Numbered from the stretch's first letter, positions 1 through 9,222 are shown. The stretch: DNA of 64,000 nt from Corynebacterium sp. NML98-0116 (GCF_001767255.1 NZ_CP017639.1:1448875-1512874); one strand, 5' to 3'. The notes: generated from the sequence alone by a model not told the origin. Made by a program: numbers and translations.

Positions 1-677
1 TGGATACCACGCACGGTGACTTCGCGTTGACCTGCAGCGGTCTGTAGCGTCAGCGTCTGCCCAGGTTGAATTGTTCCATTGGTGAGCGTCCCCGTAACAA
101 CGGTGCCGGCGCCTTTGATGTGAAACGCCCTGTCGACCCACATCCGGATTCGCCCGGCAGGGTCCGCCGTCGGCTGTTGCCGCAGCATCGTCACAAGCGC
201 GCTCCTGAGTTCTTCAACCCCCTCGCCCGTCTTGGCAGAAACTTCGACGACAGGCCAACGCTCCATACTGGTACCAGCGACATTCCGTCGAGTTTCTTCA
301 GCCACAGCTTGTCGACGCCCAGCATCCGCCTTATCCACCCGTGTCATCGCGATAACACCGTGCTGGACGCCGAACGCGTCGATAGCGTCCCGGTGATCCA
401 ATGTTTGCTGCATCCAGCCCTCGTCCGCAGCGACGACAAACAAGACATCCGTGACTGGCCCAACACCCGCGAGCATGTTCGCGATGAAGCGCTCGTGCCC
501 AGGGACGTCCACGAACGCGATGTCTTCACCATCGACGTTGGTCCACACGAACCCGAGGTCGATCGTGAGCCCCCGGTCTTTCTCTTCCTCCCAGCGGTCC
601 GGTTCCATTCCGGTAAGCGCTTTGACCAGGGTGGACTTTCCATGGTCGACGTGGCCAGCTGTCGCAACTACAAACAC
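1..677 (-). CDS. selB: SelB, selenocysteine-specific elongation factor (3' end cut by window)
   Basis: N-terminal about 225 residues of the GTPase that carries Sec-tRNA to the ribosome at UGA codons marked by a SECIS hairpin. The G1 P-loop reads GHVDHGKST, G3 reads DVPGHE and G4 reads TRVDKAD, followed by the start of the domain II beta barrel. The start is GTG at 677, chosen because AAGGAAAGGA lies about 10 bases upstream and no in-frame ATG precedes it. The gene begins 7 bases after the selA stop, so the two are surely co-transcribed. The C-terminal winged-helix domains that bind SECIS RNA lie outside the window. Identification is firm; only completeness is unknown. Confidence 0.95.
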   Translation of the reverse strand, partial: MFVVATAGHVDHGKSTLVKALTGMEPDRWEEEKDRGLTIDLGFVWTNVDGEDIAFVDVPGHERFIANMLAGVGPVTDVLFVVAADEGWMQQTLDHRDAIDAFGVQHGVIAMTRVDKADAGRRQAVAEETRRNVAGTSMERWPVVEVSAKTGEGVEELRSALVTMLRQQPTADPAGRIRMWVDRAFHIKGAGTVVTGTLTNGTIQPGQTLTLQTAAGQREVTVRGI

Positions 678-684
678 GTAACAC

Positions 685-1974
685 TCAGTCCTTTCCTTGG
701 GCCGCTCGAATCGCGGCTGCGATCTCGTGGTCGCGCTCGGGTGGCACGCAGCGCAGGTCAATCAACAACTCATTCTCGTGGACACGTCCGAGCACAACCG
801 GGGTACCTGCCCGTAGCGGGGCTGCCAACGACTGATCAAGCGCAACAGCCCAACCGGGCAGTGGGAAGCCCGGCGCGCCGCCTCCTCCAACGCGGCCGTC
901 GTGCGGAACCACACTGCCTCCAACCTCCGCTGCAATCGCTACTGCGCGGGCTTTGAGCTGGTCGGAGTTTGCGTGTAGGTAGTCGTGGACTGGTGTGCTG
1001 GCGATGTTCAGGCTTGCCTCCAGCGCCGCGAGGCGCAGCTTGTCGATGCGCACTGCGCGCGCCAGCGGGTGCCGCTTCAGCTTCGCAATGGCGTTCTTCG
1101 TTCCGACCATAACGCCTGCCTGCGGCCCACCAAGTAGTTTGTCGCCGGAAAACAGCACCACGTCCGCGCCATCGCGCAAAGCTGTGGTGGCATCTGGCTC
1201 GTCCGGCAGCAGCGGATCAGGGTGAAGCAGGCCCGAGCCGATGTCAGCGATCAGGGCGCAGCCGCGGGGCCGGACAAGCTCGCGAAGCTGCGCAATAGTG
1301 GTCTCCGCGGTAAACCCGTGCACCCTGTAGTTCGAGGGATGCACCTTCAGCACCGCTCCCGCGTTGTCGAGCGCCCGCTCATAGTCGAAAGGATGCGTAC
1401 GGTTTGTCGCGCCGACTTCAACCAAAGACACTCGTGCGCTCTCAATGAGCTCAGGCAGGCGGAACCCCGCCCCAATCTCGATAAGTTCGCCGCGAGAGAT
1501 AACGACGTCACGTCCCTCGGCGAACGTAGCCACGGCAAGGAGTAACGCCGCTGCGCCATTATTTACTACCAGCGCGTCCTCCGCCGCTGGACATGCAGCC
1601 AGGATTGCATCCGTGGCGGCCCTGCCTCTATCGCGGGATCGAACGCCTGCTGCGAGGTCCATCTCTACATCCACATATTGCGCGGCATCCACCATCGCGT
1701 CTATTGCCTGCGGGGCAAGCGGTGCTCTGCCGATGTTGGTGTGCACAACCACGCCAGTTGCGTTGAGGACTGGCGTCAGGGACCCGGGGTGGCGTCGACA
1801 AGCCCGGAGAAACTCCGGGGTGACCTCTTCAGGGGTGATCTCGCCGTCGCGGGCGCGCTGCTGCAACTTCCCTGCGAGCGCCTTAAGCGCGTGTGGCGCC
1901 AACGCGGTGTGCTCCTGCGCAGCAAGCGCAAGCAGTGCGTCTGTGCGAGGGATTCGACGGCGAGGATCATTCAT
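685..1974 (-). CDS. selA: SelA, L-seryl-tRNA(Sec) selenium transferase
   Basis: This 429-residue PLP enzyme converts Ser-tRNA(Sec) to Sec-tRNA(Sec) using selenophosphate. The family pattern is clear: an N-terminal tRNA-binding part, then a fold-type I PLP domain with NATGVVVHTNIGRAPL near residue 75 and the PLP lysine in SGDKLLGGPQAG near residue 278. Start is ATG 1974 with AAGGGG 8 bases upstream; the open frame extends further, but that extension runs through the tRNA-Sec gene and cannot be coding. It lies directly behind tRNA-Sec and 7 bases ahead of selB, an operon order selC-selA-selB. Bacterial SelA is usually 450-470 residues, so this copy is slightly short at the N-terminus. Confidence 0.95.
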   Translation of the reverse strand: MNDPRRRIPRTDALLALAAQEHTALAPHALKALAGKLQQRARDGEITPEEVTPEFLRACRRHPGSLTPVLNATGVVVHTNIGRAPLAPQAIDAMVDAAQYVDVEMDLAAGVRSRDRGRAATDAILAACPAAEDALVVNNGAAALLLAVATFAEGRDVVISRGELIEIGAGFRLPELIESARVSLVEVGATNRTHPFDYERALDNAGAVLKVHPSNYRVHGFTAETTIAQLRELVRPRGCALIADIGSGLLHPDPLLPDEPDATTALRDGADVVLFSGDKLLGGPQAGVMVGTKNAIAKLKRHPLARAVRIDKLRLAALEASLNIASTPVHDYLHANSDQLKARAVAIAAEVGGSVVPHDGRVGGGGAPGFPLPGWAVALDQSLAAPLRAGTPVVLGRVHENELLIDLRCVPPERDHEIAAAIRAAQGKD

Positions 1975-2003
1975 GTGCTTCCCCTTACAACAACACAACG
2001 TTT

Positions 2004-2098
2004 TGGCGGAGACGGACAGGAATCGAACCTGCCAGGCCGAGATGCTCGACCTCACCAGTTTTGAAGACTGGGGTGGCCACCAGGACACGTACGCCTCC
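2004..2098 (-). tRNA. selC: tRNA-Sec (anticodon TCA), selC
   Basis: Seen directly: a 95-base tRNA with a long acceptor stem starting GGAGGCGT, anticodon arm CCAGT-CTTCAAA-ACTGG with anticodon TCA, a long variable arm, T arm GCAGG-TTCGATT-CCTGT, G discriminator and an encoded CCA at 2004-2006. The eighth acceptor pair appears mismatched (T/C), leaving seven clean pairs including one G-T. It lies just upstream of selA on the same strand and divergent from selD. The anticodon and the Sec-requiring gene nearby make the assignment secure. Confidence 0.95.
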
Positions 2099-2122
2099 GA
2101 AAAGCAACGCTACCATGTGGGT

Positions 2123-3112
2123 ATGACTGCTGATAATTCTAAGATTCGTTTGACACAGTACGCATCCGGTGGCGGGTGTGCGTGTAAGATTCCACCCGGT
2201 GAGCTCGAAGAAGCCGTCCAGGGACTGGTTGGATTCGCTGACCCCAACGTGATCGTTGGCCTCGACGACGGCGACGACGCCTCCGCGATTCACGTCCGCG
2301 ACGACCTCGCCGTCATCTCCACAGCCGACTTCTTCACCCCGGTCTTCGATGACGCCTACACCTGGGGCAAGATCGCGGCCGTCAACGCGCTCTCAGACGT
2401 CTACGCGATGGGCGGCACCCCAATCACCGCCATCAACCTGCTCGCCTGGCCACGGGATGTCCTCCCCTCAGAGCTCATCCGCGACGTACTGCACGGTGGC
2501 CTGGACGCTGCCACCGCAGCCGGCATCAGCGTGACCGGCGGGCACTCGATCACCGCACCCGAGCCGATCTACGGCATGGCTGCCACCGGCATCGTGGACC
2601 CGGCCAAGCTCATGCGCAACGACGCCGCAGAGGCCGTCCTGCCCATCACCTTGACCAAGCCGATCGGCTCTGGCCTACTGAACAACCGCCACAAGGCAAC
2701 CGGCGATGTCTTCCCGCAGGCCATCGAAGTAATGACCACGCTGAACAAGGAAGCCTCCGAAAAGGCAGTCGCCGCCGGTGTGAAAGCCGCCACCGACGTC
2801 ACTGGTTTCGGACTCCTCGGCCACTTGTTCAAGATGGCACGCGCTTCCGGGATCGACGCCGTCATCGACCACACGAAGGTCCCATTTATCGACGGCGCCC
2901 GTGAAACGCTCGAGGCCGGCTACATCCCTGGTGGCTCGAAGCGCAACCTTGACTGGGTACGCCCCAACATCGACTCTGATCTGGACGGCGACGAGCTGCT
3001 GCTCCTTGCGGACGCCCAGACTTCCGGCGGGCTGCTCGTCATCGGCGAGATCCCCGGCTACCCCGTCATCGGCGAAACCGTCGCCGGCACTGGCCGCGTT
3101 CAGGTGAAGTAG
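2123..3112 (+). CDS. selD: SelD, selenide water dikinase (selenophosphate synthase)
   Basis: A 329-residue AIR-synthase-like enzyme that makes selenophosphate, the selenium donor for SelA, from selenide and ATP. The N-terminal glycine-rich active segment is SGGGCACK, with the catalytic position a cysteine (residue 19) rather than Sec, so SelD does not need its own pathway. DDGDD metal ligands and DVTGFGLLGH are also visible. The start is ATG 2123: an ATG 8 bases earlier is closed at once by TGA. TACCAT at 2111-2116 could serve as a -10 box 6 bases before the ATG, which would make the mRNA leaderless; no Shine-Dalgarno is visible. Divergent from tRNA-Sec. Confidence 0.95.
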   Translation: MTADNSKIRLTQYASGGGCACKIPPGELEEAVQGLVGFADPNVIVGLDDGDDASAIHVRDDLAVISTADFFTPVFDDAYTWGKIAAVNALSDVYAMGGTPITAINLLAWPRDVLPSELIRDVLHGGLDAATAAGISVTGGHSITAPEPIYGMAATGIVDPAKLMRNDAAEAVLPITLTKPIGSGLLNNRHKATGDVFPQAIEVMTTLNKEASEKAVAAGVKAATDVTGFGLLGHLFKMARASGIDAVIDHTKVPFIDGARETLEAGYIPGGSKRNLDWVRPNIDSDLDGDELLLLADAQTSGGLLVIGEIPGYPVIGETVAGTGRVQVK

Positions 3113-3135
3113 CCGAAATACCAAACTAGAAATAC

Positions 3136-3176
3136 AACACTGCCCCTCCAACACGGTGTGTGAGAGGGGCAGTGTT
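3136..3176. terminator. Bidirectional terminator between selD and the formate dehydrogenase operon
   Basis: Perfect 13-base stem: AACACTGCCCCTC at 3136-3148 pairs with GAGGGGCAGTGTT at 3164-3176 around a 15-base loop. It lies between two convergent genes, 24 bases after selD and 22 bases before the nrfD-like stop. There is no strong T tract on the plus side; the minus side runs into a TATTTCTAGTTT stretch. Confidence 0.8.
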
Positions 3177-3197
3177 GCGTCTTAGCTCCAGTAGCAG

Positions 3198-4292
3198 CTA
3201 GGCGGTAGTGATGCCGTCATCAACCTTGCCCGCTTCACGGCGCTTGCGCAGGCGCTCCCGCTGCGGTTCAACGACGTACTTCGGGTCCTCGGTGGACTGC
3301 TTACCGGCCTCGAGCACCGCGAAACGAGTCAGGCAGGACCCCGCCATCAACGCGACACCCGAAATACCTGCGAGTACTCGACTCTTTTTACTGAACAGCG
3401 CGCCAACGCCACCAACCGCGAGGCAAACCTCGGAAGCCTTGAAAAGCTTGCCTGCCTTGCCCGTGGAAAACGCTTCCTTAGAGACGTCGTCCAGTTGGCT
3501 CGTCATGTAGGACGTCGCTGCGACATCGGCGGCTGCGCCCACGACACCGAGTGCTCGCGGCACAGCAGCATTCTCCGTCGAAGTGGTGAGCAAGCCCATG
3601 CCACCCGTCGCTGCGGTCGCAGATGATACGAACACGAACGGTAGGTTCTTACCCGCCTCCTGCCATGCAGGCACCGACGTGTTGCCGATCAGCACCGCGG
3701 TGTACGCCGCGAGCGGCGAGGCAAGCACACCGCCAGCAATACCAGCCGGGGTCGCTGCGAACTCAATAAACGAGCGCAGCGGGCTTGGCAGCGGCAGCTT
3801 CTTGCCAGTCAGCTCGTCGAGTTCCGGAAGCATAGCAAGCCCCTGCAACGCGGAGAACGAGCCCAGCAGCCACGAACCGACACTCATCGGAGATGACAAC
3901 TTGAACACGCGGAACATGTTCAGCAAGCGCTCCGGGCGACCAAGGTCGAGCACCAGGCAACCGGAGCCCACCGCGGCGGCAGCCATCGAACTAATCCGCA
4001 TGTTGCGACGCAGCTCCTTGTTGCCTGTCGCGTCAGCTCCCACGGCCAACAAGGAGGAACCTCCGGCGAGGCCGCCGAGGAAGAAGTAGACACCAATCGG
4101 CCACTCCCACGGCGGGAACTTCACAATCGGCTTGCCGTAGTAGGAGTCAAAGTGCTCGAAGCTTGCCTCCGGCACCATCAGCTCTTCGCCACGACGCTTC
4201 TTCGGGCCCCGTGGGCGCTCGCCTTCCGCTTGATCACGTCGCCGCGGACGACGCGGCTCCTGCGGTGGACGGTAGCTATCAAACTCAGCCAT
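3198..4292 (-). CDS. NrfD-type membrane subunit of formate dehydrogenase
   Basis: A 364-residue integral membrane protein of the NrfD/PsrC family, expected to anchor the dehydrogenase and pass electrons to menaquinone. A basic, proline-rich N-terminal tail of about 55 residues precedes the first helix. The NrfD signature WPIGVYFFLGGLAGG follows, with about eight hydrophobic segments after it; LDLGRPER is another family motif. The start ATG at 4292 abuts the stop of the iron-sulfur subunit, and GGAGG lies inside that gene's last codons, so translation is likely coupled. It replaces the cytochrome b gamma subunit of E. coli Fdn, and no haem-ligand cytochrome gene is seen nearby. The exact electron acceptor is inferred. 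Confidence 0.88.
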   Translation of the reverse strand: MAEFDSYRPPQEPRRPRRRDQAEGERPRGPKKRRGEELMVPEASFEHFDSYYGKPIVKFPPWEWPIGVYFFLGGLAGGSSLLAVGADATGNKELRRNMRISSMAAAAVGSGCLVLDLGRPERLLNMFRVFKLSSPMSVGSWLLGSFSALQGLAMLPELDELTGKKLPLPSPLRSFIEFAATPAGIAGGVLASPLAAYTAVLIGNTSVPAWQEAGKNLPFVFVSSATAATGGMGLLTTSTENAAVPRALGVVGAAADVAATSYMTSQLDDVSKEAFSTGKAGKLFKASEVCLAVGGVGALFSKKSRVLAGISGVALMAGSCLTRFAVLEAGKQSTEDPKYVVEPQRERLRKRREAGKVDDGITTA

Positions 4293-5291
4293 TTACTTCC
4301 TACCTCCGATCAGGACCGCGGCTGCAATAGTGCCAACCATTCCGGCTGCGGCAATGACGCCGCGCTTCGCCAGCTCCGGCAAGTTCGCCGTTGGAACCAC
4401 TGGGTCTGGTGGAAGCCCGTAGACCTCTGGCGCATCCAGCAGCAGGAAGATTGATCCTGTACCGCCTACGCCGTCGTTCTGGTTTGCGCCATACAGGCGA
4501 GCTTCCGTCATACCCTGCGCGTGCAGTTCCTTCACGCGCGCCTTCGCAAGCGCGAGCATTTCATCGTAGGTGCCGTACTTGATTGACGTCGTCGGGCAGG
4601 TCTTGGCACACGCCGGCTGCTCGCCCACCTGAAGGCGGTCGAAGCACATGGTGCACTTCTGAGCCACCCCGATGTTCTTAATCGGCGCGCTCTCACCAGG
4701 TGTGAAGTCCTCACCCTTGCCGGAACGCTCGTTGCGCTTGCGAACGCCACCATCGCTACGACGCTCAATGACGCCGAACGGGCAGCCAGCAACGCAGGTA
4801 CCGCAGCCATTGCAGACGTCATCCTGTACGACGACGGTGCCGTGCTCGGTGCGGAACAACGCACCCGTCGGGCACACGTCCAAGCAACCAGCGTTCGTGC
4901 AGTGCTTGCACACGTCGGAGGACATCAGCCAGCGGAAATCCGGAGTATCCGGCAATACCGCGCGGGTGGAAGCCTCTTCGGCAGGCTTGACGCTCGGCAT
5001 TCCAAGCCCGACGAGCTTTGCACCCTCTTCACGAGCCTGCAGAATCCGGTCCTCGCCCTGCTCAATGAACGCCACGTGGCGCCACGTGTCCGCGTTCAGC
5101 GAACCGGTGTTGTCGTAGGAGTTACCAGACAACTTGTAGCCGTCCTGCGGGTTTCGGTTCCATTCTTTACATGCAACCTCACACGCCTTGCAGCCAATAC
5201 AAATCGACGTATCCGTGAAGAAAGCCTTGCGAGCCTCCTTCTCGTACCCGATGTTGGCTGGGGATTCGGTGATCTGATTCTTCGTTTTCAT
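4293..5291 (-). CDS. fdhB: Formate dehydrogenase iron-sulfur (beta) subunit
   Basis: A 332-residue ferredoxin-type electron carrier between the catalytic and membrane subunits. Four 4Fe-4S cysteine sets are visible: CIGCKACEVAC near residue 32, CKHCTNAGCLDVC near 130, CNGCGTCVAGC near 160 and CTMCFDRLQ with later cysteines near 210. The C-terminus ends in a hydrophobic segment (GVIAAAGMVGTIAAAVLI), as in FdnH, which should tether it to the membrane. ATG 5291 is preferred over an upstream TTG because AAGGATAGG lies 8 bases before it. It starts 9 bases after the catalytic subunit stop and its stop touches the NrfD-type start. Confidence 0.93.
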   Translation of the reverse strand: MKTKNQITESPANIGYEKEARKAFFTDTSICIGCKACEVACKEWNRNPQDGYKLSGNSYDNTGSLNADTWRHVAFIEQGEDRILQAREEGAKLVGLGMPSVKPAEEASTRAVLPDTPDFRWLMSSDVCKHCTNAGCLDVCPTGALFRTEHGTVVVQDDVCNGCGTCVAGCPFGVIERRSDGGVRKRNERSGKGEDFTPGESAPIKNIGVAQKCTMCFDRLQVGEQPACAKTCPTTSIKYGTYDEMLALAKARVKELHAQGMTEARLYGANQNDGVGGTGSIFLLLDAPEVYGLPPDPVVPTANLPELAKRGVIAAAGMVGTIAAAVLIGGRK

Positions 5292-5300
5292 CGTCAAAAC

Positions 5301-8300
5301 CTATCCTTCCCCGTTCGCCATATTCTTCTTCGTCGAGTCGTACTTCGCCGCCTCGGTGTCACCGAGCTGCTCACCAACGATGACGTCTTTCGACTCGTCG
5401 GTCAGCTTGGTACCGGTGTCCTCCGTCAGGCGCGCACGGCGCTGGTACTCACGCACCAGCTTCATGCGGTCCTCGCCGCGCGGGCGTCGGCCCGGCCGGA
5501 TATCAACCGCGGAAACCTTCGACGCCTGGATGTTGACGTTCGGGTCCAGCATGATGCCCAAAAGGTCGTTCGGTCCATCGCCTTCGACCTCGGCGTAAGA
5601 ACCTGCGCCGAAGTGGTACGGCATACCAATCTGCTGGAACTCGTGACCGTCAATGACCAGAGTCTTCATGCGCTCCGTGACCAGCACTCGCGCCTCGATG
5701 GCGTTGCGCGGCGAGATGATCGTCGCCCAGTCACCATTCTTGAGACCGACCGCTTCGGCCAGCTTATGCGAGACCTCACAGAACAGCTCCGGCTGCAACT
5801 CCGCCAAGAACGGCAAGCTTCTCGTCATCGAACCAGAGGTGTACGCCTCCGTCAGACGGTAAGTGTTCAGCATGTACGGGTACACGCCAACACCCGGCTC
5901 GCCAAAGTTCGGCGCCGAGAGGTTGTCCTCCCCACGCATCACAATTCGCGACGGCGACTGCTGCTGCTTGTACAGCGGGTTCGCAAACGGGGACTCCTGC
6001 GGTTCGTAGTGCGTCGGCATCGGGCCGTCAACCATTCCGGTTGGCGCGAACAGCCAGGCCTTGCCGTCCGCCTGCATGATGAACGCATCATCGCCTGCAA
6101 GCGCTGCAGGACCGACCGCGTCGCGCTCTGGCTTAAACCCAGGTGCGCGGTTGACCGGGAAGTCCACAACATCGTCGGACTCCCACAGCTCCTTGTCCTC
6201 GTTCCACCAGACCAGCTTCTTGCGCTCCGACCATGGCTTGCCGTCCGGATCCGCAGAAGCACGGTTGTAGAGCACGCGACGGTTCATTGGCCATGCCCAG
6301 CCCCACTCCAACGCCATCGCGTTCTGCTCCTGGCCTGGGCGCTTGTTCGCCGAACGGTTGACGTCGTCAGCGTACACACCACAGTAAATCCAGCAACCAG
6401 AGGAGGTTGAGCCGTCAGCCTTGAGATCCGCAAACTTGTCTACAAGCTGTCCCTTGCGAGGACCGTCGAGATAGTAGCCGTTGATCTCCTTCAGCACCGA
6501 CTCCGGCAGAATCTCACCGTGCTCATCGCACTCGTAGTCCCAGGTGATCTTCTGCAACGGCACGTCGCGCGGGTCGGTCGAGTCCTTGACTCGCTCCTTC
6601 AAGCGAAGTCCCAAGTCGTAGAAGAACTCGAGGTCACTCTCGGCATCGCCCGGCGCATCCTTGGCCTTGTAGCGCCACTGCAGCACGCGCGAGGTCTGGG
6701 TAAACGTACCTGCCTTCTCAACGTGGTTCGCAGCTGGGAAGAGGAACACCTCAGTGTCGATCTCCTCCGGCGAAATCTCACCGGACTGCACTTCTGGAGA
6801 GTCCTTCCAGAACGTTGCCGTTTCGATTTCAGAGAAATCACGTACGACGAGCCACTTCAGCTTGGTCAGCGCCATGCGCTGAATGCGACCGTTCGACTGC
6901 GCAACCGCAGGGTTCTGGCCGAAGACGAAGTAGCCGTCGACAAGCCCCTGGTTCATCAGCTGCAGCGTGTGGTACGTCGAGTGCGCACCAGTCAACCTTG
7001 GCATGAGGTCCATGCCCCAGTTGTTCTCCTCGGTTGCGGCGTCACCCCAGTAGGCCTTCATCAACGACACAGCGAAGGTGTCGCCGGTCTGCCAGAAGCC
7101 CTTCTGATCACGCTTCGACACTGCTGCCAAGTACTCGTCCCACGTCTGGTGCGTGGACTGCGGCATCGGCAGGTAGCCAGGCAGGATGTGGAACAGCGTC
7201 GGCACGTCCGTGGAGCCCTGAATCGATGCGTGGCCACGCAGCGCCATGATGCCCGAACCCGGACGGCCGATGTTGCCCATCAGCGTCTGCAGGATCGCAC
7301 ACGTACGGATGAACTGTGCGCCCAACGTGTGCTGAGTCCAGCCAAGCGCGTACGCGAAGCAGGTGGTGCGATCGCGGCCAGAGTTCTCCGCAATCGAGTT
7401 CGCAAGGAAGTAGAAGTCCTCCTCAGAAATACCACACGACTCAGCAACAACCTGCGGGGTGTAGCGGGAGTAGTGGCGCTTCAAAATCTGGAAGACTGTT
7501 CGCGGATCCTGAAGGGTTTCATCCTTCTCAACGTCCCACGAAGTCTGCGCATCCCACTTCTTGCGCGCCTGCCACGAATCGTTGGAGTAGCCGCCCGTTT
7601 CAGGGTCGTATCCAGAGAACAGACCCTCAAGGTCCTCCGTATCCTGGAAGTCTTCACTGATCAACGTCGAAGCGTTGGTGAATGCCTTGACGTACTCCTC
7701 GAAGTACAGGTTGTTTTCCAGCACGTAGTTGATGACAGCACCCAACAGGATGATGTCGGTACCACCACGAATCGGGATGTGCTTATGTGCCATCGCCGAC
7801 GTACGCGTGAATCGAGGGTCGACGTGGATGATTCGTGCACCACGCGCCTTCGCTTCCATGACCCACTGGAACCCAACTGGGTGCGCTTCGGCCATGTTTG
7901 ACCCTTGGATGACAATGCAGTCCGCATTTGCCATGTCCTGCAGTGGCTGGGTCGCTCCACCGCGTCCAAACGAGGATCCCAAACTGGGAACCGTGGAGGA
8001 GTGTCATATACGAGCTTGGTTTTCGACCTGCACCGCGCCCGCTGCAGTCCACAGCTTCTTAATCAGGTAGTTTTCCTCATTGTCCATCGCGGCGCCGCCC
8101 AGGCCTGCGATACCCATGGTTCGACGCACTGGGCGCCCCTTGTCGTCAAAATCCTGCCAGCCGTTTTCACGAGCTTCCAAGAAGCGGTCGACGACCATTT
8201 CCATGGCGGTTTCGCGGTCAAGCTTGACCCATTCCTTGGAGCGCGGTGCTCGGTACAGAATGTCGGTCACGCGGTTTTCCGCGTTGACGAGCTGCTCGGA

Positions 8301-8570
8301 AGCTGCACCCTTCGGGCACAGGCGTCCGCGTGAGTGCGGAGAATCCGGGTCGCCTTCAATTTGAATGACCTTATTGTCTTTTACATATACGCGCTGGCCA
8401 CAGCCAACAGCGCAGTACGGACACACGCTCTTGACAACGCGGTCCGCTTCTACAATGCGGCCTTCCATTTCTTGGCTGCGCGCAGATTCGGTGTTTTCGC
8501 CTCGGGCGAAGGCGTCACCACCGCGTATCTGGCGCACAACCGGCCAATTTAAGGGACTAAAACGAGACAT
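5301..8570 (-). CDS. fdhA: Selenocysteine-containing formate dehydrogenase catalytic subunit
   Basis: A 1089-residue molybdopterin oxidoreductase oxidising formate to CO2. The frame is interrupted by one TGA at 8006-8004 (residue 189) in the context ENQARI-U-HSSTV, exactly where formate dehydrogenases carry Sec; the downstream frame continues with SLGSSFGRGGATQ. The 4Fe-4S motif CPYCAVGCG lies near residue 50, with RGRLCPKG after it, and the C-terminal molybdopterin-dinucleotide-binding domain ends the protein. Start ATG 8570 was chosen because TATCCT, a possible -10, sits 7 bases upstream. The N-terminus (MSRFSPLNWPVVRQIRGG) has no twin-arginine signal, unlike FdnG. A gene caller would split this gene in two at the TGA. 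Confidence 0.95.
7955..7998 (-). promoter_or_regulatory. Candidate bacterial SECIS element just 3' of the UGA-Sec codon
   Basis: On the mRNA strand, starting 6 bases after the TGA, CTCCAC (7998-7993) can pair with GTGGAG (7960-7955). Between them is an inner hairpin GGTTCCCA-GTT-TGGGATCC with seven of eight pairs. Position and size fit a bSECIS bound by SelB. The apical loop lacks the GGUC seen in E. coli fdhF, so this is inferred from position and foldability. Confidence 0.6.
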
Positions 8571-8629
8571 ACCGGCAAGGATAGCCCATTTTGCGAAGGT
8601 TCCCCATCGACATACCCCCAGGTCATTGA

Positions 8630-8648
8630 TTAGGATACCCTTACTTTT
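8630..8648 (+). promoter_or_regulatory. Weak DtxR/IdeR-like site upstream of ferritin
   Basis: TTAGGATACCCTTACTTTT matches the 19-base consensus TTAGGTTAGCCTAACCTAA at about 13 of 19 positions, with the left half best conserved. It lies about 77 bases upstream of a ferritin gene, a common iron-regulator target in this genus. TAAAAT at 8672-8677 could be the -10 box. A chance match is possible. Confidence 0.25.
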
Positions 8649-8724
8649 GATGCATTTTTGCCTCGCAGGCGTAAAATAGCGCCGTAACATCAGTTTTCAA
8701 CTACACCTTCAAAGGAGCTTGACT

Positions 8725-9222
8725 ATGGACAAGAAATTGCAAGATGCAATGAACGAGCAGGTCACTGCGGAATACCAGGCGGCACTGCTGTACCGCCAGC
8801 TCGCCTACACCATGGAGGCACAGTCTTTCCCGGGCTTCGCATCCTGGTTTGCTGAGCAGGCGCAGGAAGAGTGCGACCACGCAGAGAAGTTCGCAACGCA
8901 CCTGATCGACCGGGGTCACGACGTCACCTTGCACACCGTCGCACTCGACGCTCCATCGATCGATTCCCCGCTCGCAGCGTTCAAGGCAGCGCTGGAGCAC
9001 GAGCGCAAGGTCTCTGCGATGATTCGCAACATCGCCGGCATCGCCGATGAGGTCAAGGACTTTGACTCGCGCTCACTTATCACCTGGTTCCTCGACGAGC
9101 AGATCAGCGAAGAGGCAACGGTTTCCGAGATTGTTGACCAGCTGACACTTGTCGGCAATGATGGTTCTGGACTGCTGCGCCTGGACTCGGGTCTTGGTCA
9201 GCGCAACGATTCTTCGAACTAA
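8725..9222 (+). CDS. ftn: Ferritin (iron storage)
   Basis: A 165-residue non-haem ferritin that oxidises and stores iron in a 24-subunit cage. The ferroxidase ligands are visible: E in NEQVTAEYQAA, then EECDHAEKF (ExxH), and ERKV later, on a four-helix bundle of normal length. ATG 8725 is chosen over an in-frame TTG six bases earlier because AAAGGAG ends 7 bases before it. It stands alone, divergent from the formate dehydrogenase operon, with a hairpin terminator after it. A weak DtxR-like box upstream suggests iron control, but this is only an inference. Confidence 0.93.
   Translation: MDKKLQDAMNEQVTAEYQAALLYRQLAYTMEAQSFPGFASWFAEQAQEECDHAEKFATHLIDRGHDVTLHTVALDAPSIDSPLAAFKAALEHERKVSAMIRNIAGIADEVKDFDSRSLITWFLDEQISEEATVSEIVDQLTLVGNDGSGLLRLDSGLGQRNDSSN

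Noticed and set aside
1445..2122. Long plus-strand open frame running from within selA into selD
   Set aside because: It is antisense to selA and passes through tRNA-Sec; the protein before the selD start has no resemblance to any family.
4842..7901. Long plus-strand open frames opposite the formate dehydrogenase genes
   Set aside because: High G+C third-position shadows of firmly identified minus-strand genes, rich in Arg and His, without motifs.
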